Shown: positions 9,352 through 17,905, counted from the first letter of the stretch. The stretch: 64,000 bases of DNA from Pseudostreptobacillus hongkongensis (GCF_001559795.1 NZ_LOHY01000088.1:62001-126000), one strand, 5' to 3'. The notes: a model not told the origin generated them from the letters alone. Numbers and translations: made by a program.

Positions 9352-9982
9352 TGTTAATAAAAAAATTGGAAATAAACAAATTTTATCTAATATATCTTTT
9401 GAGTTAAAAAAAGGAGATATAATGGGAATAATAGGTAAAAGCGGTGGAGGTAAAACAACCTTAGCGTATATAGTTTCTAATATTTTAAAAGAAGATGATG
9501 GGGAAATAATAGTTAATAATAAAAGTAAAAACAGCTATTCTTTAAAAGAATATTCTAGATTGGTATCTATAGTATTTCAAGAATACAGTACATGTTTAAA
9601 TCCTAAAATGAAAGTATTTGAAATATTAAATGAGGTTTTTGAAATGCGTAATGAGATTATAGATGAAACTAAAGTTTTAGAAGTTTTAAAAATAGTGAAT
9701 TTAGAAAATATAGATAGAAATAGGGTTTCTGAGAAATTATCTGGTGGAGAAAAGCAAAGATTAAATATAGCGCGTGCATTACTTATGGATACAGATATTT
9801 ATATATTAGATGAGGTTATATCATCTCTTGATATAAATTTACAATTTCAGGTTTTGAATATATTAAAGGATCTTAACAAAATAGGTAAGACTATTATATT
9901 TATAACTCATAATATTGAAATTTTAAATTATTTGACAAATAATATATGGGAAATGAGTAATGGAAAGTTAGTTAAATTATAA
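9335..9982 (+). CDS. ABC transporter ATP-binding protein, NikE/DppF type
   Basis: A compact 215-aa ATPase with Walker A GKSGGGKTT, Q-loop VFQEYSTCLNPKM, signature LSGGEKQRLNIARAL, Walker B IYILDE and H-loop ITHN. The CLNPKM segment after the Q-loop is typical of the peptide/nickel importer ATPases. The start overlaps the preceding gene by 17 bp. It is the last gene of the importer operon. Its stop codon is immediately followed by a bidirectional terminator. Confidence 0.87.
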   Translation: MIKVVNVNKKIGNKQILSNISFELKKGDIMGIIGKSGGGKTTLAYIVSNILKEDDGEIIVNNKSKNSYSLKEYSRLVSIVFQEYSTCLNPKMKVFEILNEVFEMRNEIIDETKVLEVLKIVNLENIDRNRVSEKLSGGEKQRLNIARALLMDTDIYILDEVISSLDINLQFQVLNILKDLNKIGKTIIFITHNIEILNYLTNNIWEMSNGKLVKL

Positions 9983-10003
9983 AATGGAGCAATGCTCCAT
10001 TTT
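9981..10003. terminator. Bidirectional terminator between convergent genes
   Basis: A perfect 10-bp inverted repeat AAAATGGAGC/GCTCCATTTT with loop AAT overlaps the ends of the two flanking stop codons. It serves the plus-strand importer operon and the minus-strand lipoprotein gene within a 19-bp gap. Confidence 0.85.
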
Positions 10004-10895
10004 ATAGTTCACCTTTATTTGGATTAAATCTATAAGTATCTAATAATTTATCATTTTCCATAATTATTGGATCAGCAGTTGGCTGATTAAAATTAACATC
10101 ATATTTACCCATTAAATAATCATTAAGTTCAGTTTTATCATTAAATAATATTGCTTGATATGGTTCTTGGAAAGCAATTTTTTCTATAAATAGAAATTTA
10201 TCTTCATAAGGTAATAAAACTCCTATATGACCTATAAATAAATAATTATTTTCTTCTTCTTGCTCATGGAAGAAAACAGAAATTAATTTTATTTTTGAAT
10301 CTGTAAATTCTATTTTTCTCTTTTTAAATTCATCTTGAATATTTTTAACATGTACTTTATAATCTTTAGTTAAAGTTGTAGGTACAGTTGAAAATAATAC
10401 AAAGAAGTTAGATGTTTGATTTTCATCAAATAAATCTATAGGAGTATTTTTGATAGAATCTTTATCTATGAATAAATAATCAGTATCACCTATTTCTTTA
10501 CTATTAACTTTAATTAAATCACTCATTAAAGTATAAGAAGTAATACGGCAATTAAATCCTGAAAATAAAGGGAAATTACTATTCCATTTTTCTTGCATTA
10601 AAAATTCATCATAATCAGCCTTTATACCATCTAATTTTTTAAATCCTGAATCAACTAAGGAATAATCATTTATACCATTATTAAATAGATTTACACTTTT
10701 TAAAAATATATCTGCTTGTTTTTCACTTACATTATTATCTATAAGAATATCTCTTACTTTATTTTGAATATCACTATCAACTAAATTAGAATAAGTGATT
10801 TTAGTTAAAAAATCTTTATTATCATTTCTAATTTCTTTTTCTTTGCAGGAAAGCAAGAATAATGTTGATATAATAATTGTTAGTATTTTTTTCAT
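10002..10895 (-). CDS. Putative lipoprotein, DUF4300-like
   Basis: A 297-aa protein whose N-terminus MKKILTIIISTLFLLSC is a lipoprotein signal with lipobox LLSC, so it is predicted to be anchored by Cys17. The body contains KITYSNLVD, then SGFNCRITSYTLM, which resembles the DUF4300 family found in streptococci and fusobacteria. That match is from memory and is not certain. No catalytic motif was recognised. It is the last gene of a minus-strand operon downstream of two secreted hydrolases, whose stop is adjacent to its start. Confidence 0.65.
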   Translation of the reverse strand: MKKILTIIISTLFLLSCKEKEIRNDNKDFLTKITYSNLVDSDIQNKVRDILIDNNVSEKQADIFLKSVNLFNNGINDYSLVDSGFKKLDGIKADYDEFLMQEKWNSNFPLFSGFNCRITSYTLMSDLIKVNSKEIGDTDYLFIDKDSIKNTPIDLFDENQTSNFFVLFSTVPTTLTKDYKVHVKNIQDEFKKRKIEFTDSKIKLISVFFHEQEEENNYLFIGHIGVLLPYEDKFLFIEKIAFQEPYQAILFNDKTELNDYLMGKYDVNFNQPTADPIIMENDKLLDTYRFNPNKGEL

Positions 10896-11432
10896 TTATT
10901 CTCCTTCTAAAATTACATTTTCTAGTAGTGGACTATTTAAAAAATCATAGGGTAATATAGGCCATTTATTTTTACCTAATTCAATACCAACTTCTTTATA
11001 TAAGGTATATATAAATTTAGAACAATAGGTATCTATATTTTCACTACTATTATCAGTAAATACATTATATCTTTTATTGTAGTATTTATCCAAATTATTT
11101 CTAAGTTTAAGTTGGGTATCTTTATTTAAATTACTGTATCTCAATATAGTGATTTTTCTTTTTTCATTAATAAAGCTATATATAGGGTTATCAGTATAGT
11201 ATTCAAAATAGCTTTTAAATTCTATTAATTTTAAATCTTCATTAAGTATATAACAATGACCCCATTGCTGAGTGAATTTATTTCCTTTTTCAAGCACTAT
11301 TATATCATAGGGTTTTAATTTATCGTAATTAACGACTAAAGTTAAGAAAGAATACCATTTAGTATTATTTATATTGGCACTAAAATTTAAACTTGATAAT
11401 ACTAAAATAAATAAAATAATTAATTTTTTCAT
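10896..11432 (-). CDS. Secreted YiiX/YebB-like permuted cysteine hydrolase (paralogue 1)
   Basis: A 178-aa protein with signal peptide (MKKLIILFILVLSSLNFSA). It has a permuted papain-like order: the His comes first in QQWGHCYIL, and the Cys later in DTYCSKFIYTLY, as in the YiiX/YebB (NlpC/P60-related) group. These enzymes are thought to act on amide bonds of peptidoglycan or lipids, and the substrate here is unknown. It is a tandem paralogue of the next gene upstream, sharing the KWY-F, PYDI-VL, NPIYSF and ILRY blocks. It is probably periplasmic. Confidence 0.7.
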   Translation of the reverse strand: MKKLIILFILVLSSLNFSANINNTKWYSFLTLVVNYDKLKPYDIIVLEKGNKFTQQWGHCYILNEDLKLIEFKSYFEYYTDNPIYSFINEKRKITILRYSNLNKDTQLKLRNNLDKYYNKRYNVFTDNSSENIDTYCSKFIYTLYKEVGIELGKNKWPILPYDFLNSPLLENVILEGE

Positions 11433-11434
11433 AA

Positions 11435-11992
11435 TTAACCTTTTAAAGTAATATTTTCAAGTGTTGTAGTTTCCAAGAAATCAAATGGATATATAGGGTA
11501 TTTATCAGGGAATAATCTTGTGTTACGTCCTAGTTTTTTACCTGCATCTAAAAATAAAGTATATATAAACTTAGAGCAATAAGTATGTATATCTTCAGAA
11601 TTAGAATTAGATAAGAAAGAATAGAACTTATTGTAATAAAGTGGAGTATCCTTCTCCATCTGATCAACAAGAGCATCATCTATATATTTGTATCTTAATA
11701 TTGCTATATTTCTGTTATTAATATTAAAGAAACTATATATAGGTGAATCAGCAAATACTTCAATAGCTCCTTTTATCTCGACTAATTTTTTATCTTTATT
11801 TACTAAAAATATATGTCCCCATGTTTGAGAAATTTGACTACCTACATTTAAAACTAAGATGTCATATGGTTGTATTTGATCCATATGAGCAGCAATTTCT
11901 TGGAATGTATACCATTTAAAGTCATTTTCGTTAAATTTTGCAAAAGAATTTAAACTAAAGCAAAATAATAATATCATTAATAATTTTTTCAT
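11435..11992 (-). CDS. Secreted YiiX/YebB-like permuted cysteine hydrolase (paralogue 2)
   Basis: A 185-aa paralogue of the neighbouring gene with its own signal peptide (MKKLLMILLFCFSLNSFA). The putative catalytic His is in QTWGHIFLV and the Cys in HTYCSKFIYTLF. Shared blocks across the full length indicate tandem duplication. The start codon is directly adjacent to the pcrA stop, so it is translated from the helicase transcript unless an internal promoter exists. Function is inferred from fold motifs only. Confidence 0.7.
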   Translation of the reverse strand: MKKLLMILLFCFSLNSFAKFNENDFKWYTFQEIAAHMDQIQPYDILVLNVGSQISQTWGHIFLVNKDKKLVEIKGAIEVFADSPIYSFFNINNRNIAILRYKYIDDALVDQMEKDTPLYYNKFYSFLSNSNSEDIHTYCSKFIYTLFLDAGKKLGRNTRLFPDKYPIYPFDFLETTTLENITLKG

Positions 11993-14184
11993 TACTTTCC
12001 TACCTTTCTTAAGAATTTATCAATAAGTTTAGTTGCTATTTTTTTCTCTCCATCAAGAAATTGAACAACAACAGATTTTTCAGTTATTTGTTTAATTGTA
12101 CCTTCACCATATGTATTATGGAATACTTTTTCCCCAACTTTATATCCTATATTAATATCTGTTTTTGGAGTAGTGTTTATTTTATTTTCAGTTATAAACT
12201 GAGTATATTCTCTAAATACAGGAGTTTTATTAAGTTCTGTCATAGTTTTTTGATACTTATACATATTAGGATTATGAATATCTTCTAAGATATCTTCATC
12301 AATTTCATCAAGAAATCTTGATCTAACTACACCATAAAGGAAATGGTTTCCGTATTTAGTACGTTCTAGTGCATGTGTTAAGAAAAGATTTTCTTCAGCA
12401 CGAGTAAGTGCTACGTAGAATATTCTTCTTTCTTCTTCAAGTTCAGGATCATCAGGAGATAAATCATCACGAGGGAAAAGACCTTCTTCTAATCCTGTTA
12501 AAAATACTGTATTAAATTCAAGACCTTTAGATGAATGTATAGTCATTAATTTTACATAATCTTCATCTTCGTTAAGGTTATCAATTGCTGAATTTAAAGA
12601 TATGTTTTCTAGATAATCTTGTAGAGATAAAAATCCTATTTCTTGTTCACTAAATGTAATAGAGTTTATAAGCTCATTAATGTTTTCACGTCTTTCATCA
12701 CTATTTTCAAGAGTATTTAAATAGTCAAAATATGAAATTTTTTCTATTAATTCTTTTAGTAGATCAGAAGTAGTAATATTAGTTATATTTTCTTTTAATT
12801 CATTTATCATATTTCTAAATGATATGAATTTATTTTTTGCACTACCTGTAATTTGATCTTCTATAATATCTATAGCTTCAAATAATGATGTATTATTTTT
12901 TCTTGCAATTTGAGCTAAAGAATCTATAGTTTTAGGACCTATAGCACGTTTTGGAGTATTTATAACTCTTTCAAAACTTAAATCATCCTTTATATTATTT
13001 ATTAATAAAAGATATGATATTAAATCTTTAATTTCACGTCTTTCAAAGAATTGTAATCCACCAAATAATTTAAAAGGTATCTTATTTTTCATAAAAGCTT
13101 CTTCTATAGCTCTTGACTGTGCATTAGTTCTGTATAAAATACAGAACTTACTAAAATCTTTTCCAGAAGCTTTAAGATCTAATATTTTTTCAGCTATAAA
13201 TTCTGCTTCCTCTTTATTGTTAGAGGCTTTGAAAACTTTAACTTTTTCACCTAGATTATTAGCTGACCATAGTTTTTTACCTTTAGAAGAGTTATTATTC
13301 TTAATAACAGAATTGGCTGCATTAAGTATATTTTGAGTAGATCTATAGTTTTGCTCAAGTTTTATAACACTAGCATTAGGATAGTCGTTTTCAAAATTAA
13401 GTATATTTTGAATATTTGCTCCTCTAAAAGAATAAATACTTTGGTCTTCATCACCTACAACACATATATTTTTATACTTATTAGCTATTTTTTTTACCAT
13501 TTGGTATTGTATTTCATTCGTATCTTGATACTCATCTATAAGTATGTAGACATATTTGTTTTGTATTCTTTCAAGTACATAAGAATCATCAAGTAATGCT
13601 TTTGCATTTACAAGTAAATCAGAAAAGTCCATAGAATTATTTTTTTCAAGATTTTCTTGGTACTCTTGAAATACTGTTTTTAATTTTTGGTTTATAGGGA
13701 CTCTTAAATCTACTTGATTACCCATAGTAGTGTAATTAAGACCTAGTTCTTTTAATCTGCTTATTTGGTTTATAACAACACCAGGTTTAAATGTATTTTC
13801 TAAATTATTATCTTTTAATATTTTTTTTATTAAAGTTTTTTGATCAGAAGTATCGTATATATTAAAATTTGTTCCATATCCTATTCTTTCAGAATACATT
13901 CTTAATAATTTTACTGAAAATGAATGGAATGTAGATATTAATATATCTGAATTAGAACCTATTAAGGCTTCAACTCTTTCTTTCATTTCACGTGCTGCCT
14001 TATTAGTAAATGTAAGAGCTAATATATTTTTAGGACTAATTCCTTTTTCTTTTATCATATGAGCTATTTTAAAAGTGATAGTACGAGTTTTACCACTACC
14101 AGCTCCAGCAAGAATTAGTGTTTGACCATCTATTTTTCTAGCTGCTTCTTGTTGTTTTTCATTTAAGTTATCTAATATGCTCAC
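11992..14184 (-). CDS. pcrA: ATP-dependent DNA helicase PcrA/UvrD
   Basis: A 730-aa superfamily 1A 3'-5' helicase. Walker A GAGSGKT is at residues 27-33. ALTFTNKAAREMKER (motif Ia), DEYQDTN (Walker B region), GDEDQSIYSFRGA (motif III), LEQNYRST (motif IV), MTIHSSKGLEF (motif V) and VALTRAEE (motif VI) follow in order. The C-terminal tail ends in a Tudor-like VGEKVFHNTYGEGTI segment typical of PcrA. It works in nucleotide-excision and replication repair. It is the first gene of a minus-strand operon, divergent from trpS. Confidence 0.96.
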   Translation of the reverse strand: MSILDNLNEKQQEAARKIDGQTLILAGAGSGKTRTITFKIAHMIKEKGISPKNILALTFTNKAAREMKERVEALIGSNSDILISTFHSFSVKLLRMYSERIGYGTNFNIYDTSDQKTLIKKILKDNNLENTFKPGVVINQISRLKELGLNYTTMGNQVDLRVPINQKLKTVFQEYQENLEKNNSMDFSDLLVNAKALLDDSYVLERIQNKYVYILIDEYQDTNEIQYQMVKKIANKYKNICVVGDEDQSIYSFRGANIQNILNFENDYPNASVIKLEQNYRSTQNILNAANSVIKNNNSSKGKKLWSANNLGEKVKVFKASNNKEEAEFIAEKILDLKASGKDFSKFCILYRTNAQSRAIEEAFMKNKIPFKLFGGLQFFERREIKDLISYLLLINNIKDDLSFERVINTPKRAIGPKTIDSLAQIARKNNTSLFEAIDIIEDQITGSAKNKFISFRNMINELKENITNITTSDLLKELIEKISYFDYLNTLENSDERRENINELINSITFSEQEIGFLSLQDYLENISLNSAIDNLNEDEDYVKLMTIHSSKGLEFNTVFLTGLEEGLFPRDDLSPDDPELEEERRIFYVALTRAEENLFLTHALERTKYGNHFLYGVVRSRFLDEIDEDILEDIHNPNMYKYQKTMTELNKTPVFREYTQFITENKINTTPKTDINIGYKVGEKVFHNTYGEGTIKQITEKSVVVQFLDGEKKIATKLIDKFLRKVGK

Positions 14185-14244
14185 AATTTTCTCCCTCGTT
14201 TAAATTTATATGTTATTATATCATAAAAATGGGAAAATATATAC

Positions 14245-14273
14245 TTAAAATTAAGATATAAATATGGTATAAT
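14245..14273 (+). promoter_or_regulatory. trpS promoter with extended -10
   Basis: TGGTATAAT (14265-14273) is an extended -10 with a perfect TATAAT hexamer. The -35 position holds TTAAAA (14245-14250), 17 bp upstream. The leader is only about 25 nt before the Shine-Dalgarno, so there is no T-box, unlike many Firmicutes trpS genes. Confidence 0.65.
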
Positions 14274-14306
14274 AATAAAAAGAAATTGATAGAGGAGAGT
14301 ATATAT

Positions 14307-15284
14307 ATGAAAAGAAGTTTATCAGGTATTCAACCTAGCGGAGTACTTCATATAGGTAACTATTTTGGAGCTCTTAAACAGTTTGTTGATTTACAAGATA
14401 ATTATAACGGGCTATATTTTATAGCTGATTATCATTCTTTAACAAGTCAAATAAATCCAGATGTTTTAAGAAAGCATAGTTTAAATGTAGTTCTTGATTA
14501 TTTAGCAGCAGGTATAGATCCTAAGAAATCTAAAATTTTCTTACAGTCTTCAGTACCAGCACATACAGAACTTATGTGGATTTTATCTAATCAAACACCT
14601 ATGGCATTACTTGAAAGAGGTCATGCTTATAAGGATAAGGTAGCAAAGGGAATAAAACCTAATGTAGGCTTATTTAATTATCCAGTTCTTATGGCATCAG
14701 ATATATTAATTTATGATGCAGATGTAGTTCCTGTAGGAAAAGATCAAAAGCAACATATAGAACTTACTCGTGATTTTGCGGTAAGATTTAATGAGTTTTA
14801 TCAAAAAGAAGTATTTAAATTACCTGAAGCATTAATTTTAGAAACTGTCGCAACAGTGGTAGGAACAGATGGTGAAAAAATGTCAAAATCTTACGGAAAT
14901 ATAATTAATATGTATCTACCAGAGAAAGAATTAAAAAAGCAAGTTATGAGTATAGTAACTGATTCAACTCCGCTTGAAGAGCCTAAAAATCCAGATAATA
15001 ACGTTACTAAACTTTATTCGTTATTTGCAACTCCAGCAGAAGTTGAAATAATGAAAGAAAAATTTATAGCTGGTAATTATGGTTATGGTCATGCAAAAAA
15101 AGAATTATTTGAAAGAATTTTAGATTACTTTAGTAAACAAAGAGAATTAAGAATGAAGTTAGAAAATAATATGGATTATGTGTATGATATATTAAAAGAT
15201 GGAGCTAAAATTGCAAGAGAAATTACAAGTGAAAAAATGAAAGTTGTAAGAGATACAGTAGGATTAATAGGAGGAGAATTATGA
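14307..15284 (+). CDS. trpS: Tryptophanyl-tRNA synthetase
   Basis: A 325-aa class I synthetase that charges tRNA-Trp. The start at MKRSLSGIQPSG follows AGAGGAGA. The longer open frame (21 nt more) runs through that Shine-Dalgarno and is rejected. The HIGH-type motif is HIGN at residues 15-18 and the KMSKS loop is at 191-195 (GEKMSKSYGN). Length and motifs are canonical for bacterial TrpRS. The stop overlaps the next start by 4 bp. Confidence 0.97.
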   Translation: MKRSLSGIQPSGVLHIGNYFGALKQFVDLQDNYNGLYFIADYHSLTSQINPDVLRKHSLNVVLDYLAAGIDPKKSKIFLQSSVPAHTELMWILSNQTPMALLERGHAYKDKVAKGIKPNVGLFNYPVLMASDILIYDADVVPVGKDQKQHIELTRDFAVRFNEFYQKEVFKLPEALILETVATVVGTDGEKMSKSYGNIINMYLPEKELKKQVMSIVTDSTPLEEPKNPDNNVTKLYSLFATPAEVEIMKEKFIAGNYGYGHAKKELFERILDYFSKQRELRMKLENNMDYVYDILKDGAKIAREITSEKMKVVRDTVGLIGGEL

Positions 15285-15790
15285 AAAAATATTTAAGTTT
15301 GGTTGTTTTATCTATCGTTTTAATGTCATGTTCAGTTCTTTCTTTAGTAGGACAGTATAATGTGTCAAATGAAAGAGTTAAACGTGCTATAGCAGCTAGT
15401 GTTGATGGTAGTCAAGATTATGTTGTTGTAAAAGGAAGTACAAAAGTTAGAGATGTTTATGTTCAAAATGGTAAATTACAAGTAGTTATAGATATTGAAT
15501 CTAGTAATATACTAAGTGCTATATTTACTTCAAGCCCGAGTACTAAAGCAGTAGTTACTTTAGAAAGTGATATTAGATATGCTGATGGAAAACTATATAC
15601 TAAAAATATTAGAGTTAAAAATATTGATGGTATAATAGGGGAAGATCAAGTTAAACAAATTTCTAATGCTTTAGTTTATACTTTATTAGATAATAAAGAA
15701 ATATATGATTTTTCTAAAGATGGTATAAGCGCAAGAAGTATAAGAGATGTTTATGTAGGTCAAAATAACATAGTTGTAGATTTTAAATAA
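15281..15790 (+). CDS. YceB-like (DUF1439) lipoprotein
   Basis: A 169-aa protein with lipoprotein signal MKKYLSLVVLSIVLMSC (lipobox LMSC, lipidation on Cys17). After it come alternating beta-strand-like segments with YNVSNERVKRAI and an ESDIRYADGKLY motif. This layout resembles DUF1439/YceB outer-membrane-associated lipoproteins, whose role is unknown. The resemblance is judged by eye. It overlaps trpS by 4 bp, so it is co-translated with it, and a terminator follows. Confidence 0.6.
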   Translation: MKKYLSLVVLSIVLMSCSVLSLVGQYNVSNERVKRAIAASVDGSQDYVVVKGSTKVRDVYVQNGKLQVVIDIESSNILSAIFTSSPSTKAVVTLESDIRYADGKLYTKNIRVKNIDGIIGEDQVKQISNALVYTLLDNKEIYDFSKDGISARSIRDVYVGQNNIVVDFK

Positions 15791-15805
15791 AATAGATTAT
15801 TGAAA

Positions 15806-15847
15806 AAGGAGATTAATTTGTATGATATTATACATTTTAATCTCCTT
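15806..15847. terminator. Bidirectional terminator between the lipoprotein gene and ldh
   Basis: Arms AAGGAGATTAA (15806-15816) and TTAATCTCCTT (15837-15847) form an 11-bp stem that is extended inside by TGTAT/ATACA. Downstream on the minus strand it reads into TTTTTCAAT, making it strongest for ldh. The plus side reads into ATTATATATTTT. Confidence 0.8.
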
Positions 15848-15859
15848 ATTATATATTTT

Positions 15860-16789
15860 CTATAATTCTAAACTCTTAATAACTTCTTTAAGAATTTTTT
15901 TAGTATTTTCTAGTTTTTCTCTTTCGCTTTCTTCAAATTCAGGACATATTTTCATTTGGAATCCATTTCTACCTATTATACTTGGAACAGAGTAGTAAAC
16001 ATCTTCAACTTGGTTATAAGTTGAAATAGTTAATATGCTATTTTCATCTCTTAATATAGCTTCAACTATTCTTCTAGTTGCCATTCCTATAGCATAATTA
16101 GTATATCCTTTTCTTGAAATAATTTCATAAGCTGCATTTTTAACTTTTTCGTGTATATTAGTTTTTAATTCTTCAGCATTTTTACCTTCTCTTTTGCAGT
16201 ATTCATCAAAAGTTAATGGACCTATTGAAGCTGATGACCAAACAGGGAATTCTGAATCTCCATGTTCTCCTATAATATATGCGTGAACATTTCTAGCATC
16301 TAAGTCAAATTCTTCGGCAAGGTAATATCTTAATCTTGAAGTATCAAGTACAGTTCCAGTACCTATTACTCTATTTGCAGGGAATCCTGATAATTTATAT
16401 GCCACCCAAGTTACTATATCAACTGGATTAGTTGCTATAACTAGTACTGCATTAGGTGAGTAACGTGTAACTTGAGGTATGATATTTTTAAATATTGCAA
16501 CATTTTTATGAACTAAATCAAGTCTAGTTTCACCAGGTTTTTGACCTGCTCCAGCTGTTATTATTACTATATCTGAATCAGCCGTATCTTTATAATCTCC
16601 TGAAACTATATTAACAGTTTTAATAAAAGCTGCACCATGAGCTATATCTAAAACTTCCCCTTCGGCTTTATCTTTATTTACGTCTACTAAAACTACATGA
16701 GATGCAAGCCCAGATAATACAACTGAAAGAGTTGTTGCAGAACCTACAAAACCAGCACCTATAATAGAAACTTTTGATGTTTTCTTCAT
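15860..16789 (-). CDS. ldh: L-lactate dehydrogenase
   Basis: A 309-aa NAD-dependent enzyme that reduces pyruvate to L-lactate in fermentation. It has the Rossmann motif GAGFVGSA (residues 11-18), substrate-specificity Gln83 in AGQKPGETR (Gln rather than the Arg of malate dehydrogenase), and DTSRLRYYLAE. The catalytic His176 is in IGEHGDSEFPVWS. The ATG chosen follows GGAGG by 5 nt. The frame is open for four more codons that overlap the Shine-Dalgarno. Confidence 0.96.
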   Translation of the reverse strand: MKKTSKVSIIGAGFVGSATTLSVVLSGLASHVVLVDVNKDKAEGEVLDIAHGAAFIKTVNIVSGDYKDTADSDIVIITAGAGQKPGETRLDLVHKNVAIFKNIIPQVTRYSPNAVLVIATNPVDIVTWVAYKLSGFPANRVIGTGTVLDTSRLRYYLAEEFDLDARNVHAYIIGEHGDSEFPVWSSASIGPLTFDEYCKREGKNAEELKTNIHEKVKNAAYEIISRKGYTNYAIGMATRRIVEAILRDENSILTISTYNQVEDVYYSVPSIIGRNGFQMKICPEFEESEREKLENTKKILKEVIKSLEL

Positions 16790-16816
16790 GATTACCTCCA
16801 CTTTATTTTATTTAAA

Positions 16817-16845
16817 ATTATATCACTTAAAAAATATGAATTCAA
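16817..16845 (-). promoter_or_regulatory. ldh promoter
   Basis: On the minus strand, TTGAAT (16845-16840) is followed after exactly 17 bp by TATAAT (16822-16817). This places the transcription start about 20 nt before the ldh start codon. Confidence 0.7.
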
Positions 16846-17044
16846 GATTTTTGGTTAAAATATATTTAAGAAAATAGTTTTATGAAAGATTAACTTTTTT
16901 ATGTGGAATTATAAAATATATTATTTTGAATCTAACAGATAAATAGATTGGTTTAGTGACTAAAATGCAAGTGTAGTTTCAAAATGTGGAATTATATTTG
17001 TGGGTTAATGACTATATATTTTGAGAAAAATTTTATATTATTTA
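16846..17044. other. Gene-free stretch between ldh and the MerR gene
   Basis: The whole ldh-merR gap is 326 bp. Besides the two promoters at its ends, I see no gene. A 13-bp direct repeat ATGTGGAATTATA occurs at 16901-16913 and 16984-16996, with the related words TTAGTGACTA and TTAATGACTA after or near each. It might be a regulator site or a decayed sequence. Confidence 0.4.
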
Positions 17045-17075
17045 TTGACACTGACGTAACGTAATAGTATAAGAT
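17045..17075 (+). promoter_or_regulatory. MerR-type promoter and operator of the TipA-like gene
   Basis: TTGACA (17045-17050) is followed by the operator-like core GACGTAACGTAA and then TATAAG at 17-bp spacing or TAAGAT (17070-17075) at 19-bp spacing. A 19-bp spacer with an operator between the hexamers is the known arrangement for MerR-family autoactivation. The ACGT-A-ACGT core is seen directly; binding by the adjacent regulator is inferred. Confidence 0.65.
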
Positions 17076-17115
17076 AAGAGTAGATTAGCTAATTAAGTAA
17101 ATGAAAGGAGAATTG

Positions 17116-17847
17116 ATGTATCATATAAAAGAAGTTGCAAAAATTTCAGGAGTTAGCGTTCGAACTCTACATCATTATGATGAAGTTGGTCTTCTTGTCC
17201 CTGAAAAAGGTGACAACAATTATAGACTTTATAATGAATCTGATATAAATAAACTACAGCAGATACTTTTCTATAAAGTTTTAGGATTTAAGTTAAATGA
17301 TATTAAACGATTGTTGCAAGATAATGAAGTGAATAGATTAGAAAGTCTTTTAAGGCAGAAAGAATTATTAAAAATAGAAAAAGAAAATTTAGAAAGATTA
17401 TTGATAACAATTGAAAAAACTATAATAGATTATCAAGGAGGGAAAACAATGACGATAAACGAAAAATTTGATGGATTTAATAAAGAAAATTTTGGTATAA
17501 TGTATGAAGATGAAGCAAAAGAAAAATATGGAGAATTTGCAGTGGAAAATGCCAAAAATAATATGAATGAAGAAGTTTTTAACAAATGGCTAAATATCTT
17601 TAAAAGTTTAAAAAAATTTAAAACAGAAGGATTAAATGTTGAAAATAAACAAGTACAAGAACAAATAGCCTTATTATATAATAATTTTAATGAATATGTC
17701 TTTGATTGTTCTTTAGAAGTATTTGCTGGTATTGGGAAAATGTATGTTAATGATGAAAGATTTAAAACTAATATTGATAAGGTAGGTCAAGGTACAGCAC
17801 AATATTTAAGTGATGCTATTGCTTATTATACATTAAATAAAGACTAA
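17116..17847 (+). CDS. TipA-type MerR regulator with antibiotic-binding (TipAS) domain
   Basis: A 243-aa regulator. Residues 1-70 are a MerR winged helix (MYHIKEVAKISGVSVRTLHHYDEVGLL), then comes a coiled-coil dimer helix, and residues about 112-243 form a TipAS-like ligand-binding domain. The ATG at 17116 sits behind AAAGGAG. The ATG 15 nt earlier overlaps that Shine-Dalgarno. An internal, perfectly placed second start lies at codon 112 (see the separate entry). Known TipA-class proteins bind thiopeptides or other amphipathic drugs and autoactivate. Targets beyond its own promoter are unknown. Confidence 0.88.
   Translation: MYHIKEVAKISGVSVRTLHHYDEVGLLVPEKGDNNYRLYNESDINKLQQILFYKVLGFKLNDIKRLLQDNEVNRLESLLRQKELLKIEKENLERLLITIEKTIIDYQGGKTMTINEKFDGFNKENFGIMYEDEAKEKYGEFAVENAKNNMNEEVFNKWLNIFKSLKKFKTEGLNVENKQVQEQIALLYNNFNEYVFDCSLEVFAGIGKMYVNDERFKTNIDKVGQGTAQYLSDAIAYYTLNKD
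17435..17451 (+). promoter_or_regulatory. Internal ribosome binding site and second start for a TipAS-like short product
   Basis: AAGGAGGG (17435-17442) is followed 6 nt later by an in-frame ATG (17449). It starts MTINEKFDGF, exactly the beginning of the drug-binding domain, and would give a 132-aa protein without the DNA-binding part. In Streptomyces tipA, TipAS is produced the same way from an in-frame internal start near codon 110. Confidence 0.75.
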
Positions 17848-17862
17848 TTTAATTATATTTTA

Positions 17863-17888
17863 GGGACGATTATATATCGTCTCTTTTT
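17863..17888 (+). terminator. Terminator after the TipA-like gene
   Basis: Stem GGGACGAT/ATCGTCTC (one G-U pair) with a 5-nt loop is followed by TTTTT. Confidence 0.85.
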
Positions 17889-17905
17889 CTTTCTTATTTA
17901 AATTG

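Noticed and set aside
12061-13596. Plus-strand frames of 75 and 87 codons inside pcrA
   Set aside because: Antisense shadows of a clear helicase gene; no ribosome sites.
14185-14306. T-box riboswitch before trpS
   Set aside because: The promoter lies about 35 bp before the start codon, leaving no leader for a T-box.
16901-16996. 13-bp direct repeat ATGTGGAATTATA before the TipA-like gene as an operator pair
   Set aside because: The copies are 83 bp apart and over 50 bp from the promoter; the ACGTAACGT core is a better operator. Kept only as a note.
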